Assembly (NCBI GenBank): GCA_026989055.1
Contig: JALSKC010000061.1
Location: 62,001-126,000, forward strand
Direction of reading: 5' to 3'
Origin: Paracoccaceae bacterium
GTDB taxonomy: Bacteria > Pseudomonadota > Alphaproteobacteria > Rhodobacterales > Rhodobacteraceae
Length of the DNA: 64,000 nucleotides
A program made the position numbers and the translations under genes. Shown one piece after another: positions 1 through 8,201 of the stretch; the first letter of the stretch is position 1; each line of letters begins with the position of its first letter. The notes beneath the pieces were generated by a model, which was not told the origin of the DNA, ran no database searches, and saw only the letters and a program-made list of their open reading frames with translations.

Positions 1-14
1 CCGTGATGTCTTGA
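1..14 (+). CDS. possible 3' end of the gene before rplB (rplW expected)
   Basis: A frame entering from the left edge closes at TGA (12-14), giving only Val-Met-Ser before the stop. In S10 operons the gene before rplB is rplW (ribosomal protein L23), so this may be its tail. Three codons cannot prove identity, and another frame stays open to about position 90. Confidence 0.3.
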
Positions 15-43
15 ATTCGGGGACCTTCGGAACCCTGCGCAAT

Positions 44-81
44 GGCCCGAACGGGCCCAAACATGGTGGGTCGCAAGACCC
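44..81 (+). promoter_or_regulatory. two consecutive RNA hairpins in the rplB leader
   Basis: Stem GGCCC/GGGCC (44-48 with 53-57, loop GAAC) is followed by stem GGGTC/GACCC (68-72 with 77-81) closed by a GCAA tetraloop of the GNRA class. Both lie in the spacer just before rplB, and neither has a U-tract, so they are not terminators. They could be a protein-binding or mRNA-processing element. Function is inference. Confidence 0.4.
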
Positions 82-106
82 GCAAAGCTGACGGAAGACA
101 GAAAGC

Positions 107-949
107 ATGGCACTCAAGTCGTACAAGCCGACGACGCCGGGCCAGCGCGGGCTGGTGCTGATCGACCGTTCGGAGCTTTGGAAAGGCCGCCCGGTCAAGT
201 CCCTCACCGAAGGGCTGACCAAGAAGGGCGGACGGAACAATACCGGACGGATCACGATGCGCCGCCGCGGTGGGGGGGCAAAACGCCTCTACCGGATCGT
301 GGATTTCAAGCGCAACAAGTTCGACGTTCCGGCAACCGTGGAACGGATCGAATATGACCCGAACCGGACGGCCTTCATCGCGCTGATCAGGTATGAGGAC
401 GGCGAACAGGCCTATATCCTTGCCCCGCAGCGGCTGGCCGTGGGCGACAGGGTGGTCGCCTCGGCAAAGGCCGATATCAAGCCCGGAAACGCGATGCCGT
501 TTTCCGGCATGCCGATCGGCACCATTGTCCACAACATCGAGATGAAGCCCGGCAAGGGCGGCCAGATCGCACGCGCCGCGGGCACCTACGCCCAGTTCGT
601 CGGTCGTGACGGCGGTTACGCGCAGATCCGCCTGTCCTCGGGCGAACTGCGGATGGTGCGCCAGGAATGCATGGCCACCGTCGGCGCGGTCTCGAACCCC
701 GACAACTCCAACCAGAACCTCGGGAAAGCGGGGCGCAACCGTCACCTGGGCAAGCGCCCAAGCGTGCGCGGTGTGGTGATGAACCCGGTCGATCACCCGC
801 ACGGCGGCGGCGAGGGCCGCACCTCGGGCGGCCGCCACCCGGTCACCCCCTGGGGCAAGCCGACAAAGGGTGCCAAGACCCGCAACAGGAAAAAAGCGTC
901 CAGCAAGCTGATCATCCGCTCGCGGCACGCCAGGAAGAAGGGGCGCTAG
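107..949 (+). CDS. rplB: 50S ribosomal protein L2
   Basis: This 280-residue protein is full length for bacterial L2, a primary 23S rRNA binder needed for subunit association and peptidyl-transferase centre assembly. The conserved glycine-rich C-terminal segment ([20 protein letters not shown], about residues 225-244), which includes the functionally important histidine region, is present, followed by a basic tail. An ATG start is preceded by GGAAGACAGAAAGC, a weak purine-rich ribosome-binding site. It opens the visible part of an S10-type operon, and rpsS begins 3 bases after its stop codon. Confidence 0.98.
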   Translation: MALKSYKPTTPGQRGLVLIDRSELWKGRPVKSLTEGLTKKGGRNNTGRITMRRRGGGAKRLYRIVDFKRNKFDVPATVERIEYDPNRTAFIALIRYEDGEQAYILAPQRLAVGDRVVASAKADIKPGNAMPFSGMPIGTIVHNIEMKPGKGGQIARAAGTYAQFVGRDGGYAQIRLSSGELRMVRQECMATVGAVSNPDNSNQNLGKAGRNRHLGKRPSVRGVVMNPVDHPHGGGEGRTSGGRHPVTPWGKPTKGAKTRNRKKASSKLIIRSRHARKKGR

Positions 950-952
950 ACC

Positions 953-1231
953 ATGGCACGTTCTGTCTGGAAAGGGCCGTTCGTCGACTCCTATGTTCTC
1001 AAGAAGGCCGAGAAGGCCCGGGAAAGCGGCCGCAACGAGGTCATCAAGATCTGGTCGCGCCGCTCGACGATCCTGCCTCAGTTCGTGGGGCTCACGTTTG
1101 GCGTCTACAACGGCCGCAAGCACATCCCCGTAAGCGTCACGGAAGAAATGATCGGCATGAAGTTCGGCGAATTCTCTCCGACCCGGACCTATTACGGACA
1201 TGCCGCCGACAAGAAAGCGAAGCGGAAATAG
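953..1231 (+). CDS. rpsS: 30S ribosomal protein S19
   Basis: A 92-residue protein beginning [12 protein letters not shown], the hallmark N-terminus of S19, which with S13 binds the head of 16S rRNA. The central [16 protein letters not shown] stretch and the [12 protein letters not shown] segment are typical, and the length matches the family. It sits between rplB and rplV with 2-3 base spacers, so it is co-transcribed with them and probably translationally coupled. Confidence 0.98.
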   Translation: MARSVWKGPFVDSYVLKKAEKARESGRNEVIKIWSRRSTILPQFVGLTFGVYNGRKHIPVSVTEEMIGMKFGEFSPTRTYYGHAADKKAKRK

Positions 1232-1233
1232 TC

Positions 1234-1614
1234 ATGGGCAAGGCAAAGAATCCCCGCCGCGTGGCCGAAAACGAAGCGATGGCGAAAACCCGCATGCTTC
1301 GCGTGAGCCCGCAGAAACTGAACCTGGTGGCCGCCATGATCCGCGGCAAGAAGGTGGACAAGGCGCTGACCGACCTGACGTTCTCGAAAAAGCGCATCGC
1401 GCAGGACGTCAAGAAATGCCTGCAGTCGGCGATCGCCAATGCCGAGAACAACCACGGGCTGGACGTGGACGAGCTGATCGTCGCCGAAGCCTGGGTCGGC
1501 AAGAACCTGGTCATGAAACGCGGCCGGCCGCGGGCCCGTGGCCGTTTCGGGCGGATCATGAAGCCGTTTTCGGAAATCACCATCAAGGTGCGGCAAGTCG
1601 AGGAGCAAGTCTGA
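1234..1614 (+). CDS. rplV: 50S ribosomal protein L22
   Basis: A 126-residue L22, the protein whose beta-hairpin lines the peptide exit tunnel. The start was chosen at ATG 1234, two bases after the rpsS stop, because the reading frame stays open far upstream into rpsS and rplB without any L22-like residues there. Conserved features include [17 protein letters not shown] near residue 25 and the C-terminal [14 protein letters not shown] hairpin segment. Its TGA stop shares one base with the rpsC ATG (TGATG), indicating coupling. Confidence 0.97.
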   Translation: MGKAKNPRRVAENEAMAKTRMLRVSPQKLNLVAAMIRGKKVDKALTDLTFSKKRIAQDVKKCLQSAIANAENNHGLDVDELIVAEAWVGKNLVMKRGRPRARGRFGRIMKPFSEITIKVRQVEEQV

Positions 1615-2321
1615 TGGGGCAGAAAATCAATCCGATCGGCATGCGCCTTCAGGTCAACCGCACCTGGGACAGCCGCTGGTATGCGAAGACCGCCGATTTC
1701 GGCGACCTGCTGCTTGAAGACATCCGCATGCGCGAATTCATCAACAGGGAATGCAGACAGGCAGGCGTGTCCAAGGTGATCATCGAGCGCCCGCACAAGA
1801 AGTGCCGCGTCACCATCCACACCGCGCGCCCCGGCGTCATCATCGGCAAGAAGGGCGCAGACATCGAAACCCTGCGCCGCAAGCTGGCGAAGATGACCGA
1901 CAGCGAACTGCACCTCAACATCGTCGAGGTGCGCAAGCCGGAAATGGACGCGCAGCTGGTGGCCGACAGCATCGCCCAGCAGCTCGAACGGCGGATCAGC
2001 TTCCGCCGCGCGATGAAACGGGCGGTGCAGAACACCATGCGCATGGGCGCGCTCGGCATCCGGGTGAATGTCGCCGGCCGGCTTGGCGGCGCCGAGATCG
2101 CCCGCACCGAGTGGTATCGCGAGGGCCGGGTGCCGCTGCACACGCTGCGCGCCGACATCGACTATGCCACCGCCGAAGCCAGGACGCCTTACGGCATCAT
2201 CGGCATCAAGGTCTGGATCTTCAAGGGCGAGATCATGGAGCACGACCCCTCGGCCCATGACCGTCGCCACCAGGAGCTCCAGGAAGGCCCGGCCCCGCGC
2301 GGTGCCGGCGGCCGCCGCTAG
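1614..2321 (+). CDS. rpsC: 30S ribosomal protein S3
   Basis: A 235-residue S3 beginning [12 protein letters not shown], the standard N-terminus. The KH-type RNA-binding loop is visible as [15 protein letters not shown] (about residues 74-88). S3 forms part of the mRNA entry site and has helicase activity with S4 and S5. The start overlaps the rplV stop by one base; the frame is open further upstream, but that part is antiparallel-frame noise over rplV. The C-terminus ends in an Ala/Gly/Arg tail as is common in alphaproteobacteria. Confidence 0.97.
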   Translation: MGQKINPIGMRLQVNRTWDSRWYAKTADFGDLLLEDIRMREFINRECRQAGVSKVIIERPHKKCRVTIHTARPGVIIGKKGADIETLRRKLAKMTDSELHLNIVEVRKPEMDAQLVADSIAQQLERRISFRRAMKRAVQNTMRMGALGIRVNVAGRLGGAEIARTEWYREGRVPLHTLRADIDYATAEARTPYGIIGIKVWIFKGEIMEHDPSAHDRRHQELQEGPAPRGAGGRR

Positions 2322-2333
2322 GAGGAACGACAG

Positions 2334-2747
2334 ATGCTGCAACCGAAGCGCACCAAATTCCGCAAGATGCACAAGGGGCGCATCCGCGGCCAGGCCAAGG
2401 GCGGCACCGAACTGAACTTCGGCTCCTACGGTCTCAAGGCGATTCAGCCCGACCGGATCACCGCACGCCAGATCGAGGCCGCGCGTCGCGCCATGACCCG
2501 CCACATGAAACGCCAGGGACGGGTCTGGATCCGGATCTTCCCCGACACTCCGGTAAGCTCCAAGCCCACCGAAGTGCGGATGGGCAAGGGCAAGGGCTCG
2601 GTCGATTACTGGGCGGCCAAGGTGAAGCCGGGGCGGATCATGTTCGAGATCGACGGCGTGAGCGAAGCCGTCGCCCGCGAGGCGTTGCGCCTGGCGGCGA
2701 TGAAGCTTCCGGTCAAGACCCGCACCGTGGTCCGCGAGGACTGGTAG
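2334..2747 (+). CDS. rplP: 50S ribosomal protein L16
   Basis: A 137-residue L16 starting [16 protein letters not shown], with the conserved [18 protein letters not shown] and [13 protein letters not shown] segments. L16 organises the A-site finger region of 23S rRNA. AGGAGG lies eight bases before the ATG. In most bacteria rpmC (L29) follows immediately; here the operon ends and a strong hairpin terminator starts 31 bases later. Confidence 0.98.
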   Translation: MLQPKRTKFRKMHKGRIRGQAKGGTELNFGSYGLKAIQPDRITARQIEAARRAMTRHMKRQGRVWIRIFPDTPVSSKPTEVRMGKGKGSVDYWAAKVKPGRIMFEIDGVSEAVAREALRLAAMKLPVKTRTVVREDW

Positions 2748-2778
2748 AACCGGGGCATGTGAGCCGGTCGGAAACGCG

Positions 2779-2810
2779 AAGGGGGCGGGACACGATCCCG
2801 CCCCTTTCCT
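2779..2810 (+). terminator. intrinsic terminator of the ribosomal protein operon
   Basis: A near-perfect stem pairs 2779-2790 with 2796-2807 (AAGGGGGCGGGA against TCCCGCCCCTTT) around a CACGA loop, followed by TTTCC. A second copy of the right arm (TCCCGCCCCCTTTCC) follows from about 2813, so an alternative pairing is possible; the element may also serve the convergent amidohydrolase gene. Confidence 0.85.
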
Positions 2811-2954
2811 ATCCCGCCCCCTTTCCTGTCGTGCCGCGCGCCTTCGGAAACCGGGCGGGCAGGCGCCGCCGTGCTCTCTTCCCGGCTCATCCGCATGCTT
2901 CCCCCGCCCGGCCCGCACCATCGTTCCCACCGGCACCGTGGCCCGCCGGGGCTG

Positions 2955-3797
2955 TCACAGCCGGTAGAATCTTCGTGCCGTTCCGGCGAAGATCTCCTGG
3001 CGCTCGGCAATCCTCAGCCCGCCTGTCAGCTCCAGCGCGGCGGCCATCCATTCGTCATAGCTGGCCCGCAGCCTGCAGAACGGCCAGTCAGAACCCCACA
3101 TCACCCGTTCGACCCCGAACCCTTCCAGAACGGTTTCCGCAACCGGGCGCAGGTCGTCGGCGCACCAGCCTTCGGCCGCCTCGGTCACGAGGCCGGAGAG
3201 CTTGCAGAAGGCGCCGCTCTCCCCGGCGATCCGCCGCATCCCCCCGGCCCATTCCCTGAACAGCTCCGGACGCTCGGCAAGGCTGCGGATCGGCGGCTTC
3301 ATGCAATGGTCGATCACCACCCGCATGTCAGGGTATTTCGCAAGCAACCTGCGGAAGTTTTCCAGCTGTTCCGGCACGCCGAAGGCATCGAGGGTCAGAT
3401 CCATCTCCACCAACGCCCGAAAGCCCCACTGCACGTCGTCGCGCAACATCCAGCCGTGATCTCCGCCCAGCGCGCCCACCGGGCGCACCCCCACGAATTT
3501 CGGATGTTCCGCCAGTCGTTCCAGATGCTTCCGCCAGGACCTGTCGGCGAAATCCACCCGGCCGACCACCGCGGCGACGCTCGGCGTTGCCTCGGCAAGC
3601 GCGAGCAGACGGCGGGTTTCCTCCTCGCTCGGCGCGGCCTGGATCAGGACCGTCCTGCCGACCCCGTGGCGGGCCAGCTCCGGGCGCAGGTCGGCCGGAC
3701 CGTAGGCACGCCGCAGGATTGCATCTTCCTGCGCCAGCCAGCCACCGCCCCCGTGCGCCGGATCCCAGTAATGCTGGTGGGCATCTATCCGATACAT
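2955..3797 (-). CDS. amidohydrolase family protein (lactonase-like, COG3618 type)
   Basis: A 280-residue TIM-barrel metal-dependent hydrolase. It opens with MYRIDAHQHYWDP, carrying the HxH metal site, and has VIDHCMKPP mid-protein and WGSDWPF near the C-terminus with the catalytic Asp. These are marks of the group containing L-fuconolactonase, L-rhamnonolactonase and 2-pyrone-4,6-dicarboxylate hydrolase, so a sugar or aromatic lactone is a likely substrate; which one cannot be read. The start at 3797 is preceded by GGAGGG, whereas the longer frame upstream lacks family features. No sugar-catabolic neighbours are present. Confidence 0.85.
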   Translation of the reverse strand: MYRIDAHQHYWDPAHGGGGWLAQEDAILRRAYGPADLRPELARHGVGRTVLIQAAPSEEETRRLLALAEATPSVAAVVGRVDFADRSWRKHLERLAEHPKFVGVRPVGALGGDHGWMLRDDVQWGFRALVEMDLTLDAFGVPEQLENFRRLLAKYPDMRVVIDHCMKPPIRSLAERPELFREWAGGMRRIAGESGAFCKLSGLVTEAAEGWCADDLRPVAETVLEGFGVERVMWGSDWPFCRLRASYDEWMAAALELTGGLRIAERQEIFAGTARRFYRL

Positions 3798-4002
3798 GTC
3801 TTTCCCTCCTCCGTCTGCCCGCGGCACCCGGCGCCGCCCCGGAGGAGGCGCTTGCCTTCGCGCGCCCCCGGAGTCGCCCCTGAAGCCGCATGTCCCCCGC
3901 TCGGCCGGTATCTGGGCATCGCGCCCGCTCATTTCCAGAGATCGCCCCGGCTGCGCTCCGAGGATCGGGCCCGGGCACGCCCGCCTCGCTCCGAGCGCCG
4001 GT

Positions 4003-4296
4003 TCAGTTCAGCCGCGCCAGGCGCTGCAGGAACGGGTCTTCATCAGGCCGGCGCGCCTTGCCGAAGGCAAAAAGCCGCCCCTTGCGGGGCGGATCTGCCG
4101 CGGTCGTGCCCCGCCCCGGCCGCATCAGCAGGGCCTCCAGGTCATAGATCTCGTCCCGCGGCAGGGCCGTTCGCCCACGGAGCGCCGGGCACGAGCCGGC
4201 AACGCCCCCGGGCGGAAGCGGCACCGGGTCGAGCCAGTGATGCCCGGGCTGCTCGCAACGGGAATCTTCGCGCCGGAATCGGCCGGGATTGCGCAT
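4003..4296 (-). CDS. possible small protein, unrecognised
   Basis: An open frame of 97 residues starting MRNPGRFRRED, with GGAG about nine bases upstream of the ATG. The middle holds GHHWLDPVPLPPGG and PRDEIYDLEALLMRP, which read like real protein (acidic and hydrophobic residues unlike the Arg/Pro/Gly-rich antisense noise typical here). There is no membrane segment or signal peptide. I do not recognise a family. It lies downstream of the ETF dehydrogenase gene on the same strand. The alternative is that the 686-base gap is non-coding. Confidence 0.4.
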   Translation of the reverse strand: MRNPGRFRREDSRCEQPGHHWLDPVPLPPGGVAGSCPALRGRTALPRDEIYDLEALLMRPGRGTTAADPPRKGRLFAFGKARRPDEDPFLQRLARLN

Positions 4297-4483
4297 GTTC
4301 CACTGCTCCGTGCCGGATCCACACCGGATCGTTCGCGCCGGCGATACTGGCAGCAGAAGCGGGCATAATTGTGGCGGCCCGGCCCGGCACGGCCCGGGTC
4401 GCCCCCCCCACAAGACCCGCGACAGCCGCACCGGGCCCCGGGCCACAGGCCGGCGCGCCCGCCGGCTGGCTCCGCCCGGGGAG

Positions 4484-6136
4484 CTACATGTTCGGATAGT
4501 TCGGCCCATCTCCGCCCTGGGGAACCGTCCAGACGATGTTCTCGGACGGATCCTTTATGTCGCAGGTCTTGCAATGCACGCAGTTCTGGAAGTTTATCAC
4601 GAACTCCGGCGCCTTTCCCTCCTCGCGCAGCACCTCGTAGACCCCGGCCGGGCAGTAGCGCTGTGCCGGTTCGTCATATTGCGGCAGGTTCACCGAGATC
4701 GGCAGCGCCGGATCCTTCAGCTTCAGGTGGCAGGGTTGGCCTTCCTCGTGATTCGTGAAGGAAAAGGCCACATTGGTCAGCCTGTCGAAACTGAGCCTGC
4801 CGTCGGGTTTCGGGTACTCGATCGGCCGGTGCCTGGAAGCCGGTTCGGTGGATTGCGCATCGTTCTTGCCATGCTTCAGCGTGCCGAAGGGCGAAAACCG
4901 GAAGATCGTCTGGAACCACATGTCGAAACCGCCCAGCACCAGCCCCGCCAGCACCCCCCAGCGCCCGTTCATCGGCGCCACATTGCGCACCGGCTTCAGG
5001 TCGCGCCCGACCGGCCCCTCGCGCAACGCCCGGTCGTATTCGGCCAGCCTGTCGCCCGACCGCCCGGCGGCGAGCGCCGCCGCCGCCGCCTCGGCCGCCT
5101 CGATCCCGGAATGCATCGCGTTGTGGTTTCCCTTGATGCGCGGCAGGTTGACCAGCCCGGCCGAACAGCCCAGCAGCACGCCGCCGGGGAAGGCCGCCTC
5201 CGGGATCGACTGATAGCCGCCTTTTGTCACCACCCGTGCCCCGTAGGCCACCCGCTTGCCGCCTTCCAGCAGTTTGCGCACCATCGGGTGGTGCTTGAAC
5301 CGCTGGAATTCCATGTAGGGGGAAAGATGGGGGTTGCGGTAGTTCAGATCGACGATGTAGCCCACATAGACCTGGTTGTTGTCCAGATGGTAGATGAACG
5401 ACCCGCCCCCCTGGCGGAAGCCCAGCGGCCAGCCCATCGTATGCGTCACCGTGCCTTCCCGGTGCCTGGCCGGATCGACTTCCCAGATCTCCTTCATCCC
5501 AAGGCCGAATTTCGGGTGATCCGCCCCGCGGGCCAGGTCGAATTTCGCGATCACCTCCTTCGAAAGCGAGCCGCGGGCCCCCTCCGACAGGAATACATAT
5601 TTCCCGTGCAGCTCCATGCCCGGTTCGTAGTTCGGGCCCGGCGTGCCATCGGCATTCCTGCCGAACTCGCCTGCGACAACCCCCTTGAGCGCCCCGTCCT
5701 TGCGCCAGACCAGCTCCGAACAGGACATCCCGGGAAAGATCTCCACCCCCAGCGCTTCCGCCTGTTCGCCAAGCCAGCGGCAGAGATTCCCCATGGAAAC
5801 GATGTAGCAGCCGTGGTTGTTCATCAGCGGCGGCATCAGGAAGTTCGGAACCCGCAGCTGCCCGGCTTCGCCCAGGATGTAGAAGTTGTCCCTGCGCACG
5901 GGAACCGTCACCGGGGCGCCCCTTTCCTTCCAGTCCGGGAGCAGCCGGCTCAGCCCGGACACATCCAGCACTGCCCCCGAGAGGATATGCGCACCCACCT
6001 CCGAGCCCTTTTCCAGAACCACCACGCTCAGGCCCGGGTCGATCTGCTTCAGCCGGATCGCCGCCGAAAGCCCTGCCGGCCCGGCACCGACGATCACCAC
6101 GTCGTATTCCATCGATTCGCGTTCGATCTCGGCCAT
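4484..6136 (-). CDS. electron transfer flavoprotein-ubiquinone oxidoreductase
   Basis: A 550-residue membrane-associated flavoprotein that passes electrons from ETF (fatty acid and amino acid dehydrogenases) to ubiquinone. The FAD-binding VVIVGAGPAG is at residues 13-22. The C-terminus carries the 4Fe-4S site: a YCPAGVYEV cysteine followed by FQNCVHCKTCDIKDP about 30 residues from the end. The length matches the family. The start was set at 6136, where AGGAGG precedes ATG by six bases; the upstream extension is Arg/Gly-rich noise. No etfAB genes are adjacent, which is common. Confidence 0.95.
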   Translation of the reverse strand: MAEIERESMEYDVVIVGAGPAGLSAAIRLKQIDPGLSVVVLEKGSEVGAHILSGAVLDVSGLSRLLPDWKERGAPVTVPVRRDNFYILGEAGQLRVPNFLMPPLMNNHGCYIVSMGNLCRWLGEQAEALGVEIFPGMSCSELVWRKDGALKGVVAGEFGRNADGTPGPNYEPGMELHGKYVFLSEGARGSLSKEVIAKFDLARGADHPKFGLGMKEIWEVDPARHREGTVTHTMGWPLGFRQGGGSFIYHLDNNQVYVGYIVDLNYRNPHLSPYMEFQRFKHHPMVRKLLEGGKRVAYGARVVTKGGYQSIPEAAFPGGVLLGCSAGLVNLPRIKGNHNAMHSGIEAAEAAAAALAAGRSGDRLAEYDRALREGPVGRDLKPVRNVAPMNGRWGVLAGLVLGGFDMWFQTIFRFSPFGTLKHGKNDAQSTEPASRHRPIEYPKPDGRLSFDRLTNVAFSFTNHEEGQPCHLKLKDPALPISVNLPQYDEPAQRYCPAGVYEVLREEGKAPEFVINFQNCVHCKTCDIKDPSENIVWTVPQGGDGPNYPNM

Positions 6137-6304
6137 CTGCCTCCTCGTTCCCCTTCCCCGGTTCCCCTTTCCCGGAAGCAGCCTGCGCAGGCCTTCCGGC
6201 GGCACGCCCCGGACCTCGTTAGCGCAGGCGCCGCAAGGGGGTCAATTGTCACATCGCGTCACGGCCGGACCGGGGCGAGGCATCGTCGATCCTGCCCGGA
6301 CCTA

Positions 6305-6334
6305 TTGACTTCCGCCGCCACTGTCGGGTTAAGA
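6305..6334 (+). promoter_or_regulatory. candidate sigma70-type promoter for greA
   Basis: TTGACT (6305-6310) and TTAAGA (6329-6334) are separated by 18 bases and lie 45 bases upstream of the greA ATG, in the divergent gap shared with the ETF dehydrogenase gene. The TTGACT box is a strong match to the -35 consensus; the -10 is moderate. Confidence 0.45.
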
Positions 6335-6378
6335 ACGACCAGGCAAGTCTTCCCGCAATTTCCGGATCCGGATTTCAG

Positions 6379-6849
6379 ATGGAAAAGATACCGATGACCC
6401 GCGCCGGCTTCGAGGCGCTCGACGCGGAGCTGAAGCGCCTCAAGTCGGTCGAGCGCCCTGCCATCATCAGGGCGGTTGCCGAGGCCCGCGAACACGGGGA
6501 TCTTTCGGAAAATGCCGAATACCATTCGGCGCGCGAGAAGCACTCCTTCATCGAAGGACGCATCAGGGAGCTGGAAAGCATCCTGTCGCTGGCCGAAGTC
6601 ATCAACCCGGCCGACCTGTCGGGGGCGGTCAAGTTCGGCGCCACCGTCACCCTGATCGACGAGGATACCGAGGAAGAGATCACCTACCAGATCGTCGGCG
6701 AACCGGAAGCGGACATCGAGGCCCGCAAGCTCAACATCAAGTCGCCGCTGGCCCGAGCGCTGATTGGCAAGGATGTCGGCGACAGCGTGGAAGTCCGCAC
6801 CCCGGGCGGCGAGCGTTCCTACGAGATCATCGACATCAGCTTCGCCTGA
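6379..6849 (+). CDS. greA: transcription elongation factor GreA
   Basis: A 156-residue GreA, which inserts a coiled coil into the RNA polymerase secondary channel and stimulates cleavage of backtracked RNA. The N-terminal coiled-coil segment (residues 1-75) contains the tip motif [14 protein letters not shown] with the acidic Asp and Glu required for cleavage. The C-terminal FKBP-like domain holds [12 protein letters not shown] and [11 protein letters not shown]. Length is canonical. It is followed 30 bases later by an uncharacterised membrane protein gene on the same strand. Confidence 0.96.
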   Translation: MEKIPMTRAGFEALDAELKRLKSVERPAIIRAVAEAREHGDLSENAEYHSAREKHSFIEGRIRELESILSLAEVINPADLSGAVKFGATVTLIDEDTEEEITYQIVGEPEADIEARKLNIKSPLARALIGKDVGDSVEVRTPGGERSYEIIDISFA

Positions 6850-6879
6850 CGGTCGGGGCAGGAACGGGACAGCCGGAAC

Positions 6880-7920
6880 ATGGACGAGCAGGAACGACCG
6901 AAGCCGCTGGATCTGGGAGTGTTCTCCCGGGGTGGCGAGGGGCCGGCCGTTTCCTCTATCGAGATCATCGCCGCCGGGCTGTCTCTGGCGTGGCTCCTGG
7001 GCACAACGCTCTTCTTCGTCTTCGCCTCCGGGCGCGAGGGGGCCGCAACCGGCATCGACCCGATGCGCCTTGTCCTGGCGCTGGTCGCCATCTTCATGCC
7101 GGTGGCCCTGATCTGGGTCGCGGCGATCGCCATCCGCGCCGGGCGCACCATGAAGGAGGAAAGCGAACGTCTCCAGGCTGCGATCAACGCGATGCGCCAC
7201 TCCTACATAGAACAGCAGCAGGCGGGCATCGTGTCCCTGAAACCGGATCTCGAACGCAAGCTCGACGAGATCGCCGCCGCCCAGCGCAAGACCGATGCCA
7301 CGCTGGCGATGTTCACCTCGGTCCGCCCGGCCGCCGCGGAAGAGGCCAGCCGGCAGAAGGCGGCCCTGGGCGACACCGAAGAAGCACCGACGGGCGCCGG
7401 CGAACAGCCCTCGCTTGCCCTGGGCACCCCGGCCGAGGCTCCGACCCCGCCGCTCTCGGTGGCCGATTTCATCCGCGCCCTGCACTTCCCCGAATCGCCC
7501 GATGACAAGGAAGGCTTCCGTGTCCTGCGCCGGGCCCTGCAGGACCGGAGCGTCTCGCCGCTCGTCCAGGCCGCGCAGGACGTGCTGACCCTGCTGTCGC
7601 AGGATGGCATCTACATGGACGATCTGACCCCGGATCGCGCCCACCCCGACCTGTGGCGGCGCTTCGCCCGTGGCGAACGCGGGAGGGAAATGGCCGCACT
7701 CGGCGGGATCCGGGACCGCGCGTCGCTGGCGCTGGCCGCCGGGCGGATGCGGCAGGACACCGTATTCCGCGACAGCGTTCACCACTTCCTGCGCAAGTTC
7801 GACCGCACGTTTTCCACTTTCGAAAAAACCGCCACCGACCAGGAAATCATCGAACTCACCGATACCCGCACCGCCCGGGCCTTCATGCTGCTGGGCCGGG
7901 CCGCCGGCACCTTCGACTGA
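6880..7920 (+). CDS. conserved membrane protein of unknown function
   Basis: A 346-residue protein with a short cytoplasmic N-terminus, two hydrophobic helices (about residues 27-50 and 63-87), then a charged, probably coiled-coil stretch (ERLQAAINAMRHSYIEQQQ through LERKLDEIAAAQRKTDATLAMF). A Pro/Ala/Glu linker (about 148-185) leads to a C-terminal helical domain with LWRRFARGERGREMAALGGI. The architecture suggests a membrane-anchored soluble domain, possibly a scaffold. I recognise it only as resembling hypothetical proteins common in Rhodobacteraceae. It lies 30 bases after greA and is probably co-transcribed. Confidence 0.8.
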   Translation: MDEQERPKPLDLGVFSRGGEGPAVSSIEIIAAGLSLAWLLGTTLFFVFASGREGAATGIDPMRLVLALVAIFMPVALIWVAAIAIRAGRTMKEESERLQAAINAMRHSYIEQQQAGIVSLKPDLERKLDEIAAAQRKTDATLAMFTSVRPAAAEEASRQKAALGDTEEAPTGAGEQPSLALGTPAEAPTPPLSVADFIRALHFPESPDDKEGFRVLRRALQDRSVSPLVQAAQDVLTLLSQDGIYMDDLTPDRAHPDLWRRFARGERGREMAALGGIRDRASLALAAGRMRQDTVFRDSVHHFLRKFDRTFSTFEKTATDQEIIELTDTRTARAFMLLGRAAGTFD

Positions 7921-8201
7921 GGCCGGCGGCGGGCCGGCAACCGGGGCGGGCAGTCGGCAGGGGCTGGAAACGGTGCCCCCCGAACCCGGCAACGGCTGCC
8001 GGGCATGGCCGCGCCGGCGCAAACGGCCGGAGCGGCGAGCGTTCGACCGAATTCCGCCCGCCCGGGTCCGCTCCTCCCGAACCGAGGGGCACCGATGCCT
8101 CCATGCGCGCGCCAGTGCCGCGAGTGCCGGCCCCGACGTGGCGGCACCCCGTCGGGAGAGGCCGCTCCCGCCCCACTGCCGCAGACCCTGGGGAACAGGA
8201 G

